64,000 nucleotides of DNA from Burkholderia contaminans. GTDB lineage: Bacteria > Pseudomonadota > Gammaproteobacteria > Burkholderiales > Burkholderiaceae. The stretch is from positions 3,348,001-3,412,000 of the forward strand of contig NZ_CP090640.1 of NCBI RefSeq assembly GCF_029633825.1. The letters are read 5' to 3'. The notes beneath the pieces were generated by a model, which saw only the letters and a program-made list of their open reading frames with translations, was not told the origin of the DNA and searched no databases. The translations under genes and the position numbers were made by a program. Below, one piece after another: positions 1 to 9,626 of the stretch. The first letter of the stretch is position 1; every line of letters starts with the position of its first letter.

Positions 1-447
1 GCCGGCCGGCACGCGCTTGAGCGTATCGGCCACCGGCAGCGCGACGATGCCGCCGACCGGATCGTCCTTCAGCGTTGCGACGAGCGTACGGATCAGTTCC
101 GGCGTGATGCCCGGGCGGGCGGCGTCGTGCACCAGCACCCAGTCGTGGTCGGTCGCGCCGAATTCGGCCAGTTCGAGCAGCCCGTTCAGCACCGACGCCT
201 GGCGCGAACCGCCGCCGCAGCGGCGCACCGCGAAGCGCAGGCCCGCGAAGCGGCGCGCGTCGAAATGGGAATCGTCGGGCGCGAGGACGACGAGCGTCTG
301 CGCGAATTCGCTGCACGCGTCGAACGCGGCAAGCGTGTAGTGCAGCAGCGCGCGGCCGGCCAGCGTGCGGTATTGCTTCGGCACGGCCGAGCCGGAACGG
401 CTGCCGGTGCCGGCGCAGGGAATCAGGGCGAAAAGTCGGGGAGTCAC
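1..447 (-). CDS. ispD: 2-C-methyl-D-erythritol 4-phosphate cytidylyltransferase, partial
   Basis: IspD couples CTP with methylerythritol 4-phosphate in the non-mevalonate isoprenoid pathway, in the cytosol. Only the N-terminal ~149 residues are inside the window; the gene runs off the left edge. Translation from the GTG at 447-445 gives the glycine-rich CTP-binding loop ([13 protein letters not shown], residues 7-19), then [10 protein letters not shown], and later the VLVHDAARP segment near residue 105, all family signatures. The GTG is chosen because it sits the usual few residues before the nucleotide loop. The gene is divergent from mfd across a gap of about 100 bp. The rest of the protein cannot be judged here. 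Confidence 0.9.
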   Translation of the reverse strand, partial: MTPRLFALIPCAGTGSRSGSAVPKQYRTLAGRALLHYTLAAFDACSEFAQTLVVLAPDDSHFDARRFAGLRFAVRRCGGGSRQASVLNGLLELAEFGATDHDWVLVHDAARPGITPELIRTLVATLKDDPVGGIVALPVADTLKRVPAG

Positions 448-554
448 GAAGGGAAACGCCGGTAAGATGAAATCGAGAAGCGGATTTTATAATAGGTCTT
501 TCGTCTCGACCGGCGCACCGCGATGCGCCCGTGCACGCCACCCCTGTCGTCCCT

Positions 555-3500
555 ATGCCAGATAACGCTTCCACCCCGTCCGCCTCGCCCGTTGCCCGCG
601 TCAAGCCCGGCCAGCGCTTCGCCTTCGACGGCGCGCATGGTTCCGCCGACGCGCTCGCCATCGCCCGTTATCTCGCCGACAACCGCCAGGACGTGCCGCT
701 CCTTGCGGTGATCTGCGCGAACGCGGTCGACGCGCAGCGGCTCTCGCAGGAAATCCGCTACTTTTCACCCGACGCGCGCGTGCGCCTGCTGCCGGACTGG
801 GAAACGCTGCCGTACGACACGTTCTCGCCGCACCAGGACCTCGTGTCCGAACGTCTCGCGACGCTGCACGACCTCGGCGAGGGCCGCTGCGACATCCTGC
901 TCGTACCCGCGACCACCGCGCTGTACCGGATGCCGCCTGCGTCTTTCATGGCCGCGTACACGTTCGCATTCGCGCAGGGCGAGCGGCTCGACGAGGCGAA
1001 GCTGAAGGCGCAGCTCACGCTGGCCGGCTACGAGCACGTAAGCCAGGTCGTGCGGCCCGGCGAATACTGCGTGCGCGGATCGCTGATCGACCTGTACCCG
1101 ATGGGCTCGCCGCTGCCGTACCGGATCGACCTGTTCGACGACCAGGTCGACTCGATCCGCGCGTTCGACCCGGACACGCAGCGCAGCCTCTACCCGGTGC
1201 GCGACGTGCGTCTTTTGCCCGGCCGCGAGTTCCCGTTCGACGAAGCCGCGCGCACGGCCTTCCGCAGCCGCTGGCGCGAAACCTTCGAAGGCGACCCGAG
1301 CCGCGCGCCGATCTACAAGGACATCGGCAACGGCGTGCCGTCGGCCGGCATCGAGTACTACCTGCCGCTGTTCTTCGACGAAACCGCCACGCTGTTCCAC
1401 TACCTGCCGCAGGATGCGCACCTCGTGTTCACCGGCGATCTCGAAGCGTCGATCCGCCGCTTCACGGCCGATACGAAGCAGCGCCATGCGTTCCTCGCGC
1501 ACGATCGCGAGCGGCCGATCCTCGAACCGCAGCGCCTGTTCCTGTCCGACGAGGATTTCTTCGCATTCGCGAAGCCGTTCGCGCGCGTCGTGCTCCCGGC
1601 GCAGCCGGCCGGCGGCTGGGCAACGGGCCTGCCCGAACTCACGGTCGATCGCCATGCCGACGATCCGCTCGCCGCGCTGCGCACCTTCGTCGAATCGTCG
1701 GGCAAGCGCGTGCTGCTGACCGTCGAATCGGCCGGCCGCCGCGAGACGATCCTCCAACTGCTCGCCGAACACCATCTGCGCCCCACATCGAACGACCACT
1801 TCGCCGGCTGGCTCGAGAGCGACGCACGCTTCGCGCTCGGCGTCGCGCCGCTCTCGAACGGCTTCGCGGTGCCGGGCGAAGGCTACGCGATCGTCACCGA
1901 GACCGAACTGTACGGCGCGCTCGGCCGCCGCGCGGGCCGCCGCCGGCAGGAACAGGCGAGCAACGTCGACGCGATGGTGCGCGACCTGTCGGAGCTGAAG
2001 GTGGGCGACCCGGTCGTCCACGCGCAGCACGGCATCGGCCGCTACATGGGCCTCGTGTCGATGGATCTCGGCGAAGGCGAGACGGAATTCCTGCATCTCG
2101 AATACTCGGGCGACAGCAAGCTCTACGTGCCGGTCGCGCAATTGCACGTGATCTCGCGCTACAGCGGCGCCGATCCCGACAGCGCGCCGCTGCACGCGCT
2201 CGGCTCCGGCCAGTGGGAGCGCGCGAAGCGCAAGGCCGCGCAGCAGATCCGCGATACGGCCGCCGAGCTGCTGAACCTGTACGCGCGCCGCGCGGCCCGC
2301 GAAGGCCACGCGTTCTCGCTCGATCCGCGCGACTACGTGAAGTTCGCGGAAAGCTTCGGCTTCGAGGAAACGCCCGACCAGGCGGCCGCCATCGCGGCCG
2401 TGATCGGCGACATGACGAGCGGCAAGCCGATGGACCGCCTCGTGTGCGGCGACGTCGGCTTCGGCAAGACCGAGGTCGCGCTGCGCGCCGCGTTCATCGC
2501 GGTGCTGGGCGGCAAGCAGGTCGCGCTGCTGTCGCCGACCACGCTGCTCGCCGAGCAGCACACGCAGACCTTCGCCGACCGCTTCGCCGACTGGCCGGTG
2601 CGGATCGTCGAGCTGTCGCGCTTCAAGACCACGAAGGAAGTCAACGCGGCGATCGCGCAGATCAACGAAGGCAGCGTCGACATCGTGATCGGCACGCACA
2701 AGCTGCTGTCGTCGGACGTGCAGTTCAAGCGCCTCGGCCTCGTGATCATCGACGAGGAACACCGTTTCGGCGTGCGCCAGAAGGAAGCGCTGAAGGCGCT
2801 GCGTGCGGAAGTCGACGTGCTGACGCTCACCGCCACGCCGATCCCGCGCACGCTCGGGATGGCGCTCGAAGGGCTGCGCGATTTCTCGGTCATTGCAACC
2901 GCGCCGCAGAAGCGGCTCGCGATCAAGACCTTCGTGCGCCGCGAGGAAGAAAGCGTGATCCGCGAGGCGATGCTGCGCGAGCTGAAGCGCGGCGGCCAGG
3001 TGTACTTCCTGCACAACGAGGTCGAGACGATCGAGAACCGCAAGGCGATGCTCGAGGCGCTCGTACCGGAAGCCCGCATCGTGATCGCGCACGGCCAGAT
3101 GCACGAACGCGAGCTCGAACGCGTGATGCGCGATTTCGTCGCGCAGCGCGCGAACGTGCTGCTGTGTACGACCATCATCGAGACCGGCATCGACGTGCCG
3201 AGCGCGAACACGATCATCATGCACCGCGCGGACAAGTTCGGCCTCGCGCAGCTCCACCAGCTGCGCGGCCGCGTCGGCCGCTCGCATCACCAGGCCTATG
3301 CGTACCTGCTGGTCCACGATCCGCAGGCGCTGACCAAGCAGGCGCAGCGCCGGCTGGAAGCGATCCAGCAGATGGAGGAACTGGGCTCCGGCTTCTATCT
3401 TGCGATGCACGACCTCGAGATCCGCGGCACCGGCGAAGTGCTGGGCGACAAGCAGTCGGGCGAGATCCACGAGATCGGCTTCCAGCTCTATACGGACATG

Positions 3501-4025
3501 CTGAACGACGCGGTGAAGGCGCTGAAGAACGGCAAGGAGCCCGACCTCACCGCCCCGCTCGCCGCGACGACGGAAATCAACCTGCACGCGCCGGCGATCC
3601 TGCCGGCCGACTACTGCGCGGACGTGCAGGAGCGGCTGTCGCTGTACAAGCGGCTCGCGAACTGCGAGCACGGCGACGCGATCGACGGTATCCAGGAAGA
3701 GCTGATCGACCGCTTCGGCAAGCTGCCGCCGCAGGCGCACGCGCTCGTCGAGACGCACCGGCTGCGGATCGCCGCGAAGCCGCTCGGCATCGTGAAGATC
3801 GATGCGAGCGAGGTGGCGATCGGGCTGCAGTTCGAGCCGAATCCGCCGATCGATCCGATGCGGATCATCGAGATGGTGCAGAAGCATCGGCACATCAAGC
3901 TCGCGGGCCAGGACAAGCTGCGCATCGAGACGCGCTCGCCCGATCTCGCGATCCGCGTGTCGACGATCAAGGAAACCCTGCGCGCGCTCGGACCCAAGCA
4001 GGGAGCGACTGCCGCGGTGCGCTGA
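555..4025 (+). CDS. mfd: transcription-repair coupling factor Mfd
   Basis: Mfd displaces RNA polymerase stalled at DNA lesions and recruits UvrA for nucleotide excision repair. The 1156-residue length is normal for the family. The N-terminus carries the UvrB-like module (LLPDWETLPYD, then GEYCVRGSLIDLYP). A CarD-like RNA polymerase-interaction domain lies in the middle (VGDPVVHAQHGIGRYMG, ~480-545). The superfamily 2 helicase follows, with Walker A GDVGFGKTE, the DEEHRFG box, TATPIPRTL and the LHQLRGRVGRS motif, then the C-terminal D7 autoinhibitory domain. ATG 555 is preferred; an in-frame GTG at 531 would add eight residues. No clear Shine-Dalgarno distinguishes the two starts. Confidence 0.97.
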   Translation: MPDNASTPSASPVARVKPGQRFAFDGAHGSADALAIARYLADNRQDVPLLAVICANAVDAQRLSQEIRYFSPDARVRLLPDWETLPYDTFSPHQDLVSERLATLHDLGEGRCDILLVPATTALYRMPPASFMAAYTFAFAQGERLDEAKLKAQLTLAGYEHVSQVVRPGEYCVRGSLIDLYPMGSPLPYRIDLFDDQVDSIRAFDPDTQRSLYPVRDVRLLPGREFPFDEAARTAFRSRWRETFEGDPSRAPIYKDIGNGVPSAGIEYYLPLFFDETATLFHYLPQDAHLVFTGDLEASIRRFTADTKQRHAFLAHDRERPILEPQRLFLSDEDFFAFAKPFARVVLPAQPAGGWATGLPELTVDRHADDPLAALRTFVESSGKRVLLTVESAGRRETILQLLAEHHLRPTSNDHFAGWLESDARFALGVAPLSNGFAVPGEGYAIVTETELYGALGRRAGRRRQEQASNVDAMVRDLSELKVGDPVVHAQHGIGRYMGLVSMDLGEGETEFLHLEYSGDSKLYVPVAQLHVISRYSGADPDSAPLHALGSGQWERAKRKAAQQIRDTAAELLNLYARRAAREGHAFSLDPRDYVKFAESFGFEETPDQAAAIAAVIGDMTSGKPMDRLVCGDVGFGKTEVALRAAFIAVLGGKQVALLSPTTLLAEQHTQTFADRFADWPVRIVELSRFKTTKEVNAAIAQINEGSVDIVIGTHKLLSSDVQFKRLGLVIIDEEHRFGVRQKEALKALRAEVDVLTLTATPIPRTLGMALEGLRDFSVIATAPQKRLAIKTFVRREEESVIREAMLRELKRGGQVYFLHNEVETIENRKAMLEALVPEARIVIAHGQMHERELERVMRDFVAQRANVLLCTTIIETGIDVPSANTIIMHRADKFGLAQLHQLRGRVGRSHHQAYAYLLVHDPQALTKQAQRRLEAIQQMEELGSGFYLAMHDLEIRGTGEVLGDKQSGEIHEIGFQLYTDMLNDAVKALKNGKEPDLTAPLAATTEINLHAPAILPADYCADVQERLSLYKRLANCEHGDAIDGIQEELIDRFGKLPPQAHALVETHRLRIAAKPLGIVKIDASEVAIGLQFEPNPPIDPMRIIEMVQKHRHIKLAGQDKLRIETRSPDLAIRVSTIKETLRALGPKQGATAAVR

Positions 4026-4130
4026 CGCGATACTGACGGGTGCGGCGTTGCTGCACCGCACTGCGCCCGATGCGGGCGGGCCGACGCGTTTTTGAGTATG
4101 ATTTTCCCATTCATCAGACGGAGTTTTGCC

Positions 4131-5351
4131 ATGTCCACTCTCGACGCGACAGCGCCGTCCGCCGCAACCCAAGGCGACGCGTCGCTCGTCAGCCTGCCCT
4201 GGATCAAGCAACTGGTGTCGATCGACACGACGAGCCGTGTGCCGAACCTCGGCCTGATCGAAACGGTGCGCGACGCGCTCGCCGCGAAGGGCATCGCATC
4301 GACGATCACGCACGATCCGCGCGACGGCTGGGCGAACCTGTTCGCGACCGTGCCCGCGCACGACGGCTCGACGAACGGCGGCATCGTGCTGTCCGGGCAT
4401 ACCGACGTCGTGCCGGTCGACGGCCAGCAATGGGACAGCAACCCGTTCGCGCCGGAAATCCGCGACGGCCGCCTGTACGGCCGCGGCACCTGCGACATGA
4501 AGGGCTTCATCGGCGCGGCGCTCGCGCTGCTGCCCGAGATGCAGGCGACGAAGCTCGCGAAGCCGATTCATTTCGCGCTGTCCTACGACGAGGAAATCGG
4601 CTGCGCAGGCGCGCCGCTGATGATTGCGGATCTCGTCAAGCGCGGCGTGCAACCGTCCGGCTGCATCGTCGGCGAGCCGACCAGCATGCGGCCGATCATC
4701 GCGCACAAGGGGATCAATGCGTACCGCTGCTGCGTGCGCGGCCACGCGGCGCATTCGTCGCTGACGCCGAAGGGGCTGAACGCGATCGAGTACGCGGCGC
4801 GCCTCATTTGCCACATCCGCGACATCGCCGAGCGCTTTCGCGCCGAAGGCCCGTTCGACGAACTGTACGACGTGCCGTTCACGACCGCGCAGACGAGCAC
4901 GATCCAGGGCGGCAACGCGATCAACACGGTGCCGGCCGAGTGCCGCTTCGACTTCGAGTTCCGCAACCTGCCGACGCTCGATCCCGAGCAGATCTTCACG
5001 CGCATCGAAGCGTATGCACGGGACACGCTGCTGCCGCAGATGCTTCGCGAGCATCCGAATGCCGCGATCGAATTCTCGAAGATCGCCGCGGCGCCCGGCC
5101 TCGACGCCACCGAACAGGCCGCGATCACGCAGCTCGTGCGCGCGCTGACGGCCGACCAGGACAAGCGCAAGGTCGCCTATGGCACCGAGGCCGGTTTGTT
5201 CCAACGTGCGGGCATCCCGAGCGTCGTGTGCGGGCCCGGCAACATCGAGCAGGCGCACAAGCCGAACGAATATGTCGAGCTTGCGCAGCTCGCCGGCTGC
5301 GAGCAGTTCCTGCACAAGTTCATCCGCAGCATGTCGGTCGACGCGCACTGA
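4131..5351 (+). CDS. argE: acetylornithine deacetylase
   Basis: ArgE hydrolyses N2-acetylornithine to ornithine and acetate in arginine synthesis. The 406-residue protein is a complete M20 zinc peptidase. It shows the metal-site motifs SGHTDVVP (first metal His/Asp), GRGTCDMKGF, and YDEEIGCAG with the catalytic and metal glutamates. A dimerisation domain with the HKGINAYRCCVRGHAAHSS segment follows, and the final metal histidine is in the C-terminal NEYVELAQL region. ATG 4131 is chosen because gacggag lies 8 bp upstream; an upstream in-frame ATG at 4092 has no such site. A GC-rich hairpin follows the stop. Confidence 0.93.
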   Translation: MSTLDATAPSAATQGDASLVSLPWIKQLVSIDTTSRVPNLGLIETVRDALAAKGIASTITHDPRDGWANLFATVPAHDGSTNGGIVLSGHTDVVPVDGQQWDSNPFAPEIRDGRLYGRGTCDMKGFIGAALALLPEMQATKLAKPIHFALSYDEEIGCAGAPLMIADLVKRGVQPSGCIVGEPTSMRPIIAHKGINAYRCCVRGHAAHSSLTPKGLNAIEYAARLICHIRDIAERFRAEGPFDELYDVPFTTAQTSTIQGGNAINTVPAECRFDFEFRNLPTLDPEQIFTRIEAYARDTLLPQMLREHPNAAIEFSKIAAAPGLDATEQAAITQLVRALTADQDKRKVAYGTEAGLFQRAGIPSVVCGPGNIEQAHKPNEYVELAQLAGCEQFLHKFIRSMSVDAH

Positions 5352-5365
5352 CTGCCCCCCGCCAC

Positions 5366-5389
5366 GCCGGCCCGCGTGTGCGGGCCGGC
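5366..5389 (+). terminator. GC-rich hairpin after argE
   Basis: A perfect 10-bp inverted repeat (GCCGGCCCGC, loop gtgt, GCGGGCCGGC) starts 15 bp after the argE stop. There is no T-run, so it may be a weak or Rho-assisted terminator or a 3' end stabiliser rather than a classical intrinsic terminator. Confidence 0.45.
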
Positions 5390-5411
5390 CCACTTCGCCA
5401 CCCGCCACGTC

Positions 5412-6431
5412 ATGTCGACTGAACAACAGGGCACCGCCCATACGACGATCGACGGCGAGCCGATTCCGACGCTCGACGAAATCGCCGCGCAGCATTTCGC
5501 GCTGTCGCCGTGGGTCGCGCGCACGCCCGTGTTCGAGCGCGCCGACCTGCCTTCCCTCGAAGGCACGCACGTCAACTTCAAGTTCGAGCTGCTGCAGGTG
5601 AGCGGCAGCTTCAAGGCGCGGGGCGCGTTCACGCACCTGCTCGCGCTCGACGAAGCCCGCAAGAACGCCGGCGTCACCTGCGTGTCGGCCGGCAATCACG
5701 CGGCGGCCGTCGCGTATGCGGCGATGCGGCTCGGCAGCAGCGCCAAGGTCGTGATGTTCCACACCGCAAGCCCGTCGCGCATCGCGCAGTGCAAGCAGTA
5801 CCGCGCGGAAGTCGTGCTGGCCGGCAGCGCGTCGCAGGCATTCGACCTGGTCCGGCGGATCGAGGCCGAGGAAGGCCGCTTCTTCATCCATCCGTTCAAC
5901 GGCTATCACACGATTCTCGGCACCGCGACGCTCGGCTACGAATGGGCGACGCAGACTCCGGACCTCGACGCGGTGATCGTGCCGATCGGCGGCGGCGGGC
6001 TCGCGGCCGGCATGGCGACCGCGCTGCGGCTCGCGAATCCGCGCGTGCACGTGTACGGTGTCGAGCCGGAAGGCGCCGACGCGATGAGCCGCAGCTTCGC
6101 GGCGAATCACACGATCAAGATGGGCGCGATGCAGACGATCGCCGATTCGCTGATGGCGCCGCATACCGAGGAATACAGCTACCAGCTGTGCCGACGCCAC
6201 GTCGACCGCATCGTCACCGTGTCCGACGACGCGCTGCGGGCCGCGATGCTGTTCCTGTTCTCGCAACTGAAACTGTCGGTCGAACCGGCGTGCGCGGCTG
6301 CGCTGGCCGCCCTGCTCGGCCCGCTGCGCGAAACGCTGCAGGGCAAGCGCGTCGGCGTGCTGCTATCGGGCACCAATACCGACCCCGCCACGCTCGGCAT
6401 GCATCTCGCGCACGCGAAACTGCAGCACTGA
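5412..6431 (+). CDS. threonine/serine dehydratase family PLP enzyme
   Basis: A 339-residue fold-type II PLP enzyme related to threonine dehydratase, expected to deaminate serine or threonine to 2-oxo acids, or to act as a related racemase or lyase. The Schiff-base lysine is in VSGSFKARGA (~residue 55), the substrate loop is SAGNHAAAVA, and the phosphate-binding glycine loop is PIGGGGLAAG. The short length means it lacks the C-terminal ACT regulatory domain of biosynthetic IlvA, so it is a catabolic or unregulated form. ATG 5412 is the likely start; an in-frame GTG at 5376 falls inside the hairpin that follows argE. The exact substrate cannot be read from sequence. Confidence 0.85.
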   Translation: MSTEQQGTAHTTIDGEPIPTLDEIAAQHFALSPWVARTPVFERADLPSLEGTHVNFKFELLQVSGSFKARGAFTHLLALDEARKNAGVTCVSAGNHAAAVAYAAMRLGSSAKVVMFHTASPSRIAQCKQYRAEVVLAGSASQAFDLVRRIEAEEGRFFIHPFNGYHTILGTATLGYEWATQTPDLDAVIVPIGGGGLAAGMATALRLANPRVHVYGVEPEGADAMSRSFAANHTIKMGAMQTIADSLMAPHTEEYSYQLCRRHVDRIVTVSDDALRAAMLFLFSQLKLSVEPACAAALAALLGPLRETLQGKRVGVLLSGTNTDPATLGMHLAHAKLQH

Positions 6432-6576
6432 CCCCACGTCGGGCACGCGTGGACGAACCTAGGGTTATCCCCAGATTATGTTGACAGCCCTGTTGATAAC
6501 CCGCCGGACAAGCACGCAAGTGGTTGAGCGCGCAGCGTTTTGCGCACGTGGAGGTCGATCGTCACGAAATGGGCAG

Positions 6577-7008
6577 ATGCGGTCGCTGGCCGCATGTGTC
6601 ATGGCGATCGCACTGCTCGCCGGTTGCGCGGCACCGCCGTCGCCCGTCGTCGGCACATCGCCGGCCTGCACGCAGCCGGGCGAAAACCGCATGCTGCAGG
6701 CCGACCTGCTGTTCGGGCGCGACATCACGGGGCGCGGCCCCGTCACCGATGCGGAGCGCGCGGCATTCCTCGCCGATACGGTCACCCCACGGTTCCCCGA
6801 TGGCCTCACCTACTGGGACACACACGGCCAGTGGCGCGACCAGACAAGCGGCGGGATCACGCGCGAAGACAGCTTCGTGATCCGTATCATCGCGGACGAC
6901 ACGCCCGATACACGTGCGCGGCTCGCCGCGATCCGGCAAGCGTACATGCAGCGATTCCACCAGCAATCGGTCGGCATGACCGTCGTGCCCGCCTGCGCAT
7001 CGTTCTGA
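6577..7008 (+). CDS. DUF3574 family lipoprotein
   Basis: A 143-residue predicted lipoprotein. The N-terminus has a hydrophobic signal and lipobox (AIALLAGCAA), so the mature protein begins at the cysteine near residue 17. The remainder matches the DUF3574 family pattern: a start like ADLLFGRDITGRGPVTDAE, then LTYWDTHGQWRD and a C-terminal RFHQQSVGM stretch. Function unknown. Starting at ATG 6577 places the signal peptide correctly; an upstream in-frame ATG at 6478 would add an arginine-rich leader that makes no sense before a lipobox. It is convergent with mrcA. Confidence 0.75.
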   Translation: MRSLAACVMAIALLAGCAAPPSPVVGTSPACTQPGENRMLQADLLFGRDITGRGPVTDAERAAFLADTVTPRFPDGLTYWDTHGQWRDQTSGGITREDSFVIRIIADDTPDTRARLAAIRQAYMQRFHQQSVGMTVVPACASF

Positions 7009-7054
7009 TTTCCCCTTCTCCGCCTGCCGGCCATTCGCGCAAAAGAAATCGCGC

Positions 7055-7083
7055 AAAAAAAACGGGCGCCCGAAGGCGCCCGT
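7055..7083 (-). terminator. intrinsic terminator of mrcA
   Basis: A 9-bp stem (acgggcgcc / ggcgcccgt, loop cgaa) is flanked on its low-coordinate side by an A-run at 7055-7062. Read on the minus strand this is a stem followed by a T-run directly downstream of mrcA. It may also stop reads from the convergent lipoprotein gene. Confidence 0.85.
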
Positions 7084-7109
7084 CGCATGCCGGAACAGCA
7101 GCGTGCCGC

Positions 7110-9626
7110 TTACTTGTTCTCGAACATGTCCATGATCTGCTGCTTCTCCTGCGGCGTGACAGGCGGCGGCGCAAGCCCCGCCGCACCGGCCGAGCCGAGT
7201 GCGTCGTTCGCGCTGATCGCGTTCTCGGCCGGGTTGATGTCGACGTTCGAGACGAAGCCGTTGCCCGGCGTGCGATCGGCGTAGTACAGCTCGCCGTCGA
7301 TCGAGGTCAGGCCATCCGGCATCGGCATCTGCTGCTCGGGTACACCGTTCAGCGCGGTGCGCATGTAGTTCACCCAGATCGGCAATGCGAGCTGCGCGCC
7401 GAATTCGCGGCTGCCGAGGCTCTTCGGCTGGTCGAAACCCATCCACGCGACCGCGACGAGCGACTGCTGGTAGCCGGCGAACCAGCCGTCCTTCGCGTCG
7501 TTCGTCGTACCCGTCTTGCCCTGCAAGTCGCTGCGGCCCAGTACGTTGGTGCCCGCGCCCGTGCCGGCCGTCGCGACCGAATGCAGCAGGCTGTTCATCA
7601 CGTACGCGTTGCGGCCTTCGATCGTGCGCGGCGCCGTGCTGCCCGCCAGCACCGGCTGCGACTTCTGCAGCGCCTGGCCGCGTGCGTCGTCGACTTCGGC
7701 GATCAGGTACGGATCGACCTTGTAGCCACCGTTCGCGAACACCGCATAGCCGGTTGCCAGCTGCAGCGGCGTCACGAGGCCCGCGCCGAGCGCCATCGGC
7801 AGGTAAGGCGGCGTCTTCGCGGGATCGAAACCGAAGCGCTGCGTCACGTACTGCTGCGCATACTGCGTACCGATCGATGCGAGGATCCGGATCGACACGA
7901 GGTTCTTCGAACGCTGCAGGCCGGTGCGCATCGTCATCGGGCCGTCCGGCTGGTCGTCGTCCTTCGGCTCCCATGCGGTGCCGCCCGGGACGCTCGGCGG
8001 GAAGTACAGCGGCGCATCGTTGATCATCGTCGCCGGCCCCATGCCCTTGTCGAGCGACGCCGAGTAGATGAACGGCTTGAACGACGAGCCCGGCTGCCGC
8101 CAGGCCTGCGTCACGTGGTTGAACTTGCTCTTGTTGAAGTCGAAGCCGCCGACGAGCGAACGGATCGCGCCGTCCAGCGGCGCGATCGCGACGAGCGCGC
8201 CTTCGACCTGCGGCAGCTGCACGACCTGCCAGCCCGTCTTGCCGTCCTTCAGCACGCGCACGACGGAGCCCGGCTTGATGCGCAGCGTGTCGTTCGCGCG
8301 GGGGCTGAGCGCGCCCGCCACGAAGCGCAGCCCGGCCGGGCCGATCGTCGTGGTCGCGCCGCCGACGAACTGCACCTCGACCGCGTTCGGCGATGCCGAC
8401 AGCACGACCGCCGACTGCAGATCGCCGTTGTCCGGGTGATCGGCGAGCGCGTCGTCGATCGCCTCGTCGCGGTCGTCGCCGGCCGCGGGCAGCTTGATCG
8501 ACGCTTCCGGCCCGCGATAGCCGTGGCGGCGCTCGTAGTCGAGAATGCCGCGGCGCACGGCCTGGTAGGCGGCTTCCTGGTCGGACGAGTTGATCGTCGT
8601 CGTGACGGTCAGCCCGCGCGTATAGGTTTCGTCCTTGTACTGCTGGTACATCATCTGCCGCACCATCTCGGCGACGTACTCGCCGTGCACCGCGTACTGG
8701 TTGCCCGGCGTGCGCACGTGGATCTCTTCCTTCACGGCCGCGTCGTACTGCGGCTGCGTGATGTAGCCGACCTCGAGCATGCGCTTCAGGATGTACTCCT
8801 GGCGCACCTTCGCGCGCTTCGGATTGACGACCGGGTTATACGCGGACGGCGCTTTCGGCAGCCCCGCGAGCATCGCGGCTTCGGCCAGCGTGATGTCCTT
8901 CAGGTCCTTGCCGAAATACACGCGCGCGGCGGCCGCGAAGCCGTACGAGCGCTGGCCGAGATAGATCTGGTTCATGTACAGCTCGAGGATCTGGTCCTTC
9001 GTCAGGGCCTTCTCGATCTTGTACGCGAGCAGCATTTCGTAAATCTTGCGCGTGTAGGTCTTCTCGCTCGACAGGAAGAAGTTGCGCGCGACCTGCATCG
9101 TGATCGTGCTCGCGCCCTGGCGCGCGCCGCCGTGCATCAGGTCGGCGACACCGGCGCGCAGGATGCCGACGAAGTCGACGCCGCCGTGTTCGTAGAAGCG
9201 GTAGTCCTCGATCGCGAGCACCGCCTTCTTCATCACGTCCGGAATGTCCTGGAAGCGCACGAGGCTGCGGCGCTCCTCGCCGAACTCGCCGATCAGCACG
9301 TGATCGGCCGTGAACACGCGCAGCGGCACCTTCGGCTGGTAGTTGGTCAGCGCATCGAGCGACGGCAGCTGCGGCGCCATCACGACCAGCGCGTAGCCGA
9401 CGATCAGCGCGCCGACGATCGCCAGCGTCGCGATGAGGCCGGCGAACCACAGCATGACGCGCGAGCCGAACGAGCGACCGCGCCCTCCGCCGCTGCTGCG
9501 CTGGGTGCGGCGGCCGTCGTCGCGATCGTCGTCATCGGGGTAATAGGCTCCGGACGGCGAACGGCGCAGCGTGTAGTGGGGTTCGTTCCTGTCGGAAGAA
9601 GAAGGCGGTCGTTTGATAATTGGCAT
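7110..9626 (-). CDS. mrcA: penicillin-binding protein 1A (bifunctional transglycosylase/transpeptidase)
   Basis: A class A PBP of 838 residues, anchored in the inner membrane, that polymerises and cross-links peptidoglycan. A short cytoplasmic tail is followed by one membrane segment (~57-80, MLWFAGLIATLAIVGALIVG). The GT51 domain has EDYRFYEHGG with the catalytic glutamate, GASTITMQ and a later ALAYKIEKAL-type helix. The transpeptidase has the SxxK motif in PGSSFKP, SKN in RSKNL and KTG in GKTGTTND. Between them lies an OB-like insert typical of PBP1A. It is monocistronic, with a clear terminator. The N-terminal tail is unusually rich in Asp, Arg and Gly. Confidence 0.95.
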   Translation of the reverse strand: MPIIKRPPSSSDRNEPHYTLRRSPSGAYYPDDDDRDDGRRTQRSSGGGRGRSFGSRVMLWFAGLIATLAIVGALIVGYALVVMAPQLPSLDALTNYQPKVPLRVFTADHVLIGEFGEERRSLVRFQDIPDVMKKAVLAIEDYRFYEHGGVDFVGILRAGVADLMHGGARQGASTITMQVARNFFLSSEKTYTRKIYEMLLAYKIEKALTKDQILELYMNQIYLGQRSYGFAAAARVYFGKDLKDITLAEAAMLAGLPKAPSAYNPVVNPKRAKVRQEYILKRMLEVGYITQPQYDAAVKEEIHVRTPGNQYAVHGEYVAEMVRQMMYQQYKDETYTRGLTVTTTINSSDQEAAYQAVRRGILDYERRHGYRGPEASIKLPAAGDDRDEAIDDALADHPDNGDLQSAVVLSASPNAVEVQFVGGATTTIGPAGLRFVAGALSPRANDTLRIKPGSVVRVLKDGKTGWQVVQLPQVEGALVAIAPLDGAIRSLVGGFDFNKSKFNHVTQAWRQPGSSFKPFIYSASLDKGMGPATMINDAPLYFPPSVPGGTAWEPKDDDQPDGPMTMRTGLQRSKNLVSIRILASIGTQYAQQYVTQRFGFDPAKTPPYLPMALGAGLVTPLQLATGYAVFANGGYKVDPYLIAEVDDARGQALQKSQPVLAGSTAPRTIEGRNAYVMNSLLHSVATAGTGAGTNVLGRSDLQGKTGTTNDAKDGWFAGYQQSLVAVAWMGFDQPKSLGSREFGAQLALPIWVNYMRTALNGVPEQQMPMPDGLTSIDGELYYADRTPGNGFVSNVDINPAENAISANDALGSAGAAGLAPPPVTPQEKQQIMDMFENK

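Noticed and set aside
765..6266. Very long minus-strand open frame (1833 codons) across mfd, argE and the dehydratase gene
   Set aside because: Composition is almost all Arg, Ala, Gly, Val, His and Asp with no domains; it is the antisense shadow of three well-supported genes in GC-rich DNA.
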